64,000 bases of DNA from Limnohabitans sp. 63ED37-2 (GTDB lineage Bacteria; Pseudomonadota; Gammaproteobacteria; Burkholderiales; Burkholderiaceae_C): positions 3,157,501 to 3,221,500 of the forward strand of contig NZ_CP011774.1 in the NCBI RefSeq assembly GCF_001412535.1, written 5' to 3'. The notes under the pieces are model-generated. The model made no database searches, was not told where the DNA came from, and worked only from the letters and a program-made list of their open reading frames with translations. The number at the start of each line of letters is the position of its first letter. The stretch's first letter is position 1. A program made the position numbers and the translations under genes. Below are positions 61,161 through 64,000 of the stretch, one piece after another.

Positions 61161-62132
61161 TCAGTCTGCCGAGACACCGGCTTTGCGGATCACAGGCCCC
61201 CATTTGTTGATCTCGGCCTTCAGGTGATCTTCCAGGCCTTTGGGCGTCATCTTGTCCGCAGTGGGGATTTCTGAGCTGAGTTCGCCCAAACGCTGCACGA
61301 TCGAGGGCTCGGCCATGGCGGCGCGCATGGCGGTGTTGATTTGTGTCAGCACGGGGGCTGGCGTGCCCTTGGGGGCGTACATGCCATGCCAGACTTTCAC
61401 TTCGAAGCCTTTGAGTCCTTGCTCGTCGAGTGTGGGCACATTGGGCAATGCGGCCAGTCGTTTGAGCGTGGTCACCCCGAAGACTTTGACCCGGCCGTCT
61501 TTGATCATGGGCACAGTTTGTGTGGTTTGGTCGCACAAGACATCCACCTGGCCACCCAGCAGGTCGTTCATGGCGGGGCCGGTACCTTTGTAGGGGATGG
61601 TGTTGATGTTGACGCCGATGGCGCTCTTGAACATCAGGCCGCACAGGTTAGACACTGCGCCCAGTCCAGCGTCGGCCAGCGACACTTTCTTTTCGTTGGC
61701 CTTGATGTAGGCGATCAACTCCTGCAGGTTGTTGGCAGGAATGTCTTTGCGGGCGATCAGTGTCATCGGCACATCCAGCACCTGACCGATGTATTCAAAA
61801 TCGGCAAGTGGATCGAAGCTGAGCTTTTTGTAAAGGGCAGGTGATGTGGCCATGCCCATGTGGTGCAGGAAGATGGTGTACCCGTTCGGTGCCGAACGTG
61901 CGACCTTGGTGGCCCCCACAGTGCCACCTGCCCCGTTGACGTTTTCAACCACGACCGACTGGCCCAGTGACTTGCCCATGGGAATGGCCATCATCCGGGC
62001 CACCACATCGGTGGGGCCGCCAGCGGCAAAGGGAACCACTAGCGTGATGGGCCTGGTGGGAAAGTTCTGGGCGTGTGCCGCAGTGCAGGCCAATGCCAAA
62101 GCACTCAGAGCCAAACGAAGGGTGATTTTCAT
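61161..62132 (-). CDS. Bug-family tripartite tricarboxylate transporter binding protein (second copy)
   Basis: 323 residues from ATG 62132 (AAGGAGA upstream). Signal peptide ending AAHAQ. Bug signature RPITLVVPFAAGGPTDVVAR, SVVVENVNGAGGTVGATKVA and AGLGAVSNLCGLMFK. Distinct from the 59227 copy, convergent with the oxygenase operon, so it may serve a different ligand. No membrane subunits nearby. Confidence 0.95.
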   Translation of the reverse strand: MKITLRLALSALALACTAAHAQNFPTRPITLVVPFAAGGPTDVVARMMAIPMGKSLGQSVVVENVNGAGGTVGATKVARSAPNGYTIFLHHMGMATSPALYKKLSFDPLADFEYIGQVLDVPMTLIARKDIPANNLQELIAYIKANEKKVSLADAGLGAVSNLCGLMFKSAIGVNINTIPYKGTGPAMNDLLGGQVDVLCDQTTQTVPMIKDGRVKVFGVTTLKRLAALPNVPTLDEQGLKGFEVKVWHGMYAPKGTPAPVLTQINTAMRAAMAEPSIVQRLGELSSEIPTADKMTPKGLEDHLKAEINKWGPVIRKAGVSAD

Positions 62133-62603
62133 GGGGTCTCCTTTTGAATAAAGCATTCACTGATGACTGTGAGCCGTACGTCTGCCTGTCGATGCACACG
62201 TAACAATCCAATTGTGAATTTTGAGACCTGCTGCGAAGAGGGCAATCCGTGTTTTGTGAAGGAGGGCTTTCTCAAAACAAAAGGACCCAGGCTTCAAAGT
62301 CGGGGCAAACCCTCTTGACGCAAAGGCCCCTTAGGCTCACCCGTCGACATTCGCAGAGACTGATGAGTGAAGGCCTTCGAGGCCTGTCATTGTGCGAACG
62401 GTTTCAGAAATTTTAATAAATACGATATTTGCAATTTAATACAATACAAATACCATGGTACTCCAATTGGCCAATTTACTTGTCTTGTTGATGTTCCTAT
62501 GATCGGTCAACCATTAGGGTCTCATGGGCCTTCACTGGGGTGCAGACAGGCCATCCAGTGACCATCTTTTTACGACAACTTTCAAGCCGACGTGCTGAGC
62601 ACC
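62133..62603. other. Intergenic region before the OmpA-family gene
   Basis: No coding sequence recognised. Contains a GC hairpin AGGCCTTCGAGGCCT (62371-62385), an AT-rich tract with TACAAT (62440-62445) that may be a -10 reading rightward, and a perfect 12-base palindrome AATTGGCCAATT (62465-62476), a possible operator. The start of the second Bug gene and its ribosome site lie at the left edge. Confidence 0.5.
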
Positions 62604-63554
62604 ATGCAAAAAATCAAGCTGTATTCATCCCTGTTCATCGCCTTGCTGGTTGCCTTGGGGGCTGGTTCTGTGACACAGGCACAAACCAGCGTGACGACCA
62701 ACCAAGCGGGGGTCAACGCAAGGATTGATGTTCTGGGTGGTGTTTTTGAGCCGCTCTCTAACATCGGACCCAGTCAAAGCCGCATTGTGGTGTATCGCAC
62801 AACCAGCACCCAACAATTGCCCGGTGCGACGGGGGTGTTCATTCAAGGGCAGTACCACACATCCTTGGTCCCTGGAGGCTATAGCCAACTTTGCTTGCCG
62901 CCAGGTCAATTCGAAATTGGCGCACGACAATTTCGAGTGGGCCAAAATGCTCGGGACAGTTTTGACACCGTCACAGCCTTGGCATTGCCACCCGCCCAAA
63001 CTCAGTACCTGACCGTTGTGGAGTCCTCCGGTCGGCCCGTTATGAAGCCTGTGTCGGCTGCTCAAGCGCAGCAAGAGTTGGGTACCACGCGACTTCAAAT
63101 TCATACCATTTCAAGGGTGGCGCAGGCCCAAAACTGTGTGGAGGCTGCCGCACCTGTGGCACAGCCCGAGCAATTTATTTTGTCGAGTGATGCCTTGTTT
63201 GCGTTCGGTCGATCGGATTTGAATGGTTTGACGGCCGCAGGGCGTGAGTCATTGGACTTGCTGACGGCACGCCTACGCAAGGACTATGTGCGCATCGACA
63301 GGATTCATGTGATCGGTCATGCGGACCCCTTGGGCTCACCTGAATTCAATGAGCGTTTGTCGGTCAACAGGGCCAATACGGTCCGTCAATATCTTCAAAC
63401 CAGTGGTCAAATTTCCGCCCCGATGACTTCCGAAGGTCGAGGCGCTCGACAATTGGTCGAGACCCGCTGCGCCCGTCAGACAACGAATGCGGCCATCTTG
63501 TGCAATCAAGCGAACCGCAGGGTGGTGACAGAGGTCACCGGACAACGTCGATGA
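62604..63554 (+). CDS. OmpA-family outer-membrane/peptidoglycan-binding protein
   Basis: 316 residues from ATG 62604. Signal peptide ending VTQAQ. Residues 30-190: an all-beta-looking domain I do not recognise. Residues 195-316: OmpA/MotB domain with LSSDALFAFGRSDLN and IHVIGHADPLGSPEFNERLS leading to VNRANTVRQYL, the peptidoglycan-contacting segment. Two to three late cysteines (CARQ, LCNQ) could form a disulfide. Probably anchors the envelope to the wall. Confidence 0.88.
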   Translation: MQKIKLYSSLFIALLVALGAGSVTQAQTSVTTNQAGVNARIDVLGGVFEPLSNIGPSQSRIVVYRTTSTQQLPGATGVFIQGQYHTSLVPGGYSQLCLPPGQFEIGARQFRVGQNARDSFDTVTALALPPAQTQYLTVVESSGRPVMKPVSAAQAQQELGTTRLQIHTISRVAQAQNCVEAAAPVAQPEQFILSSDALFAFGRSDLNGLTAAGRESLDLLTARLRKDYVRIDRIHVIGHADPLGSPEFNERLSVNRANTVRQYLQTSGQISAPMTSEGRGARQLVETRCARQTTNAAILCNQANRRVVTEVTGQRR

Positions 63555-63874
63555 GGTCAGGTCATCGTTGCGCTTAAAAAATTGCAGCTTTTCAAATGTG
63601 GAACGCTAAAACCAAGTAGTGCCGTATTTTCAATCAGTATGTTTTCCAAGTCCGGTGGTCTCAAAAATGATTTGAATGGACATGACCCTTGTCAGATTGG
63701 CTGTACGACACCTCACAGATTGCCAAAAACAGACACGCACCGTTGATGACGCGCAACGGTGCGTTTTTTTCGGCCAGAGGTGTTGGGCCATTTGATGTTG
63801 GGCAAATGGACGGGCAGCATCCTCGATTCCAATGAAATGGAGAAGCTTTTCTCTCATTCATAAGGAATGTCAAC
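63555..63874. other. Intergenic region between the OmpA-family and OmpW-family genes
   Basis: 320 bases with no gene recognised. The only clear element is the terminator at 63735-63770; the 180 bases before it do not hold a convincing reading frame, and the 100 bases after it must carry the ompW promoter and its AAGGA ribosome site. Confidence 0.5.
63735..63770 (+). terminator. Strong rho-independent terminator
   Basis: Perfect 11-base-pair stem ACGCACCGTTG/CAACGGTGCGT (63735-63745 with 63754-63764), 8-base loop, and a run of seven T. It lies 180 bases after the OmpA-family stop and about 100 before the OmpW-family start. Confidence 0.9.
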
Positions 63875-64000
63875 ATGAAAAAGCACAAGTTGATGGTGGC
63901 GATCGTGGCTGTGGGTTGCGTAAGCGGCGTATTGGCTCAGACATCTGGCGACAGCCCTTGGATGGTTCGTGTCCGATCTGTGCACCTGGACAGCAGCAAC
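63875..64000 (+). CDS. OmpW-family outer-membrane protein (5' end only)
   Basis: 42 codons before the window ends. Signal peptide MKKHKLMVAIVAVGCVSGVL ending LAQ, then SPWMVRVRSVHLDSSN, the typical first strand of OmpW. AAGGA lies nine bases before ATG 63875. OmpW-type eight-stranded barrels carry small hydrophobic compounds. Confidence 0.8.
   Translation, partial: MKKHKLMVAIVAVGCVSGVLAQTSGDSPWMVRVRSVHLDSSN

Overview
This window looks like a chromosomal segment of a betaproteobacterium in Burkholderiales, most likely Comamonadaceae (a Limnohabitans/Rhodoferax-like freshwater organism). The clues are high GC with dense ATGA-coupled operons, glnE next to a TIGR02099/YhdP gene, a shortened metH behind an S-adenosylhomocysteine (SAH) riboswitch, two Bug-type tricarboxylate-transporter binding proteins, and a pilA/pilin-glycosylase pair. 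The genus is inference. I saw no rRNA, tRNA, CRISPR array or transposase gene.

Layout. 1-4.6 kb: yhdP (5' part) and glnE, divergent. 4.7-13.4 kb: TonB receptor, RND adaptor and pump, and a phosphoethanolamine-transferase-like sulfatase coupled to the pump. 13.5-18.3 kb: an SDR with a degenerate active site, then sbtA (bicarbonate permease) with a zinc-ribbon DUF6671 gene divergent from a CbbR-like LysR regulator, then a glycosyltransferase. 18.4-28.2 kb: a photo-oxidative-stress block with an Fe-S photolyase plus DUF2256 on one strand and, divergently, a nine-gene coupled operon (glutathione peroxidase, FAD oxidoreductase, DUF1365, cfa, chalcone-isomerase-like, MFS, DUF3833, SDR, NTF2-like). 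It resembles the ChrR/sigma-E singlet-oxygen regulon, but no ChrR or cognate sigma is present. 28.2-37.2 kb: housekeeping genes (GST, purB, yaeQ, argC, sucCD, terC), then pilA with a PglL/TfpO-type oligosaccharyltransferase. 37.3-41.9 kb: orphan response regulator, SAH riboswitch, metH, DUF6352.

42.0-45.9 kb is the most striking region. An ECF sigma factor with its NrsF anti-sigma is divergent from a complete copper-RiPP (HvfA/bufferin) operon. The precursor carries three 19-residue repeats, each with DGKCG and EGKCG, followed by an MNIO maturase (DUF692), its DUF2063 partner and a DoxX membrane protein. A bipartite motif, GTAAC(T/G)-N16-CGA(A/T), occurs before the sigma gene, before the precursor gene and again 10 kb away before a membrane-anchored flavin disulfide reductase (54.1 kb) followed by DUF3047. 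I propose these form one regulon.

45.9-50.2 kb: a ynjBCDF-like ABC transporter operon whose permease carries an in-frame pair of inverted REP sequences with compensated stems. 50.2-53.9 kb: an accessory patch (HARE-HTH/GIY-YIG protein, frameshifted DUF2971, unknown coiled-coil protein, and a Fic enzyme with a nested operator array). 57-62 kb: an IclR-controlled catabolic cluster (Rieske oxygenase, two Bug binding proteins, SDR). 62.6-64 kb: an OmpA-family protein and the start of an OmpW-family porin.
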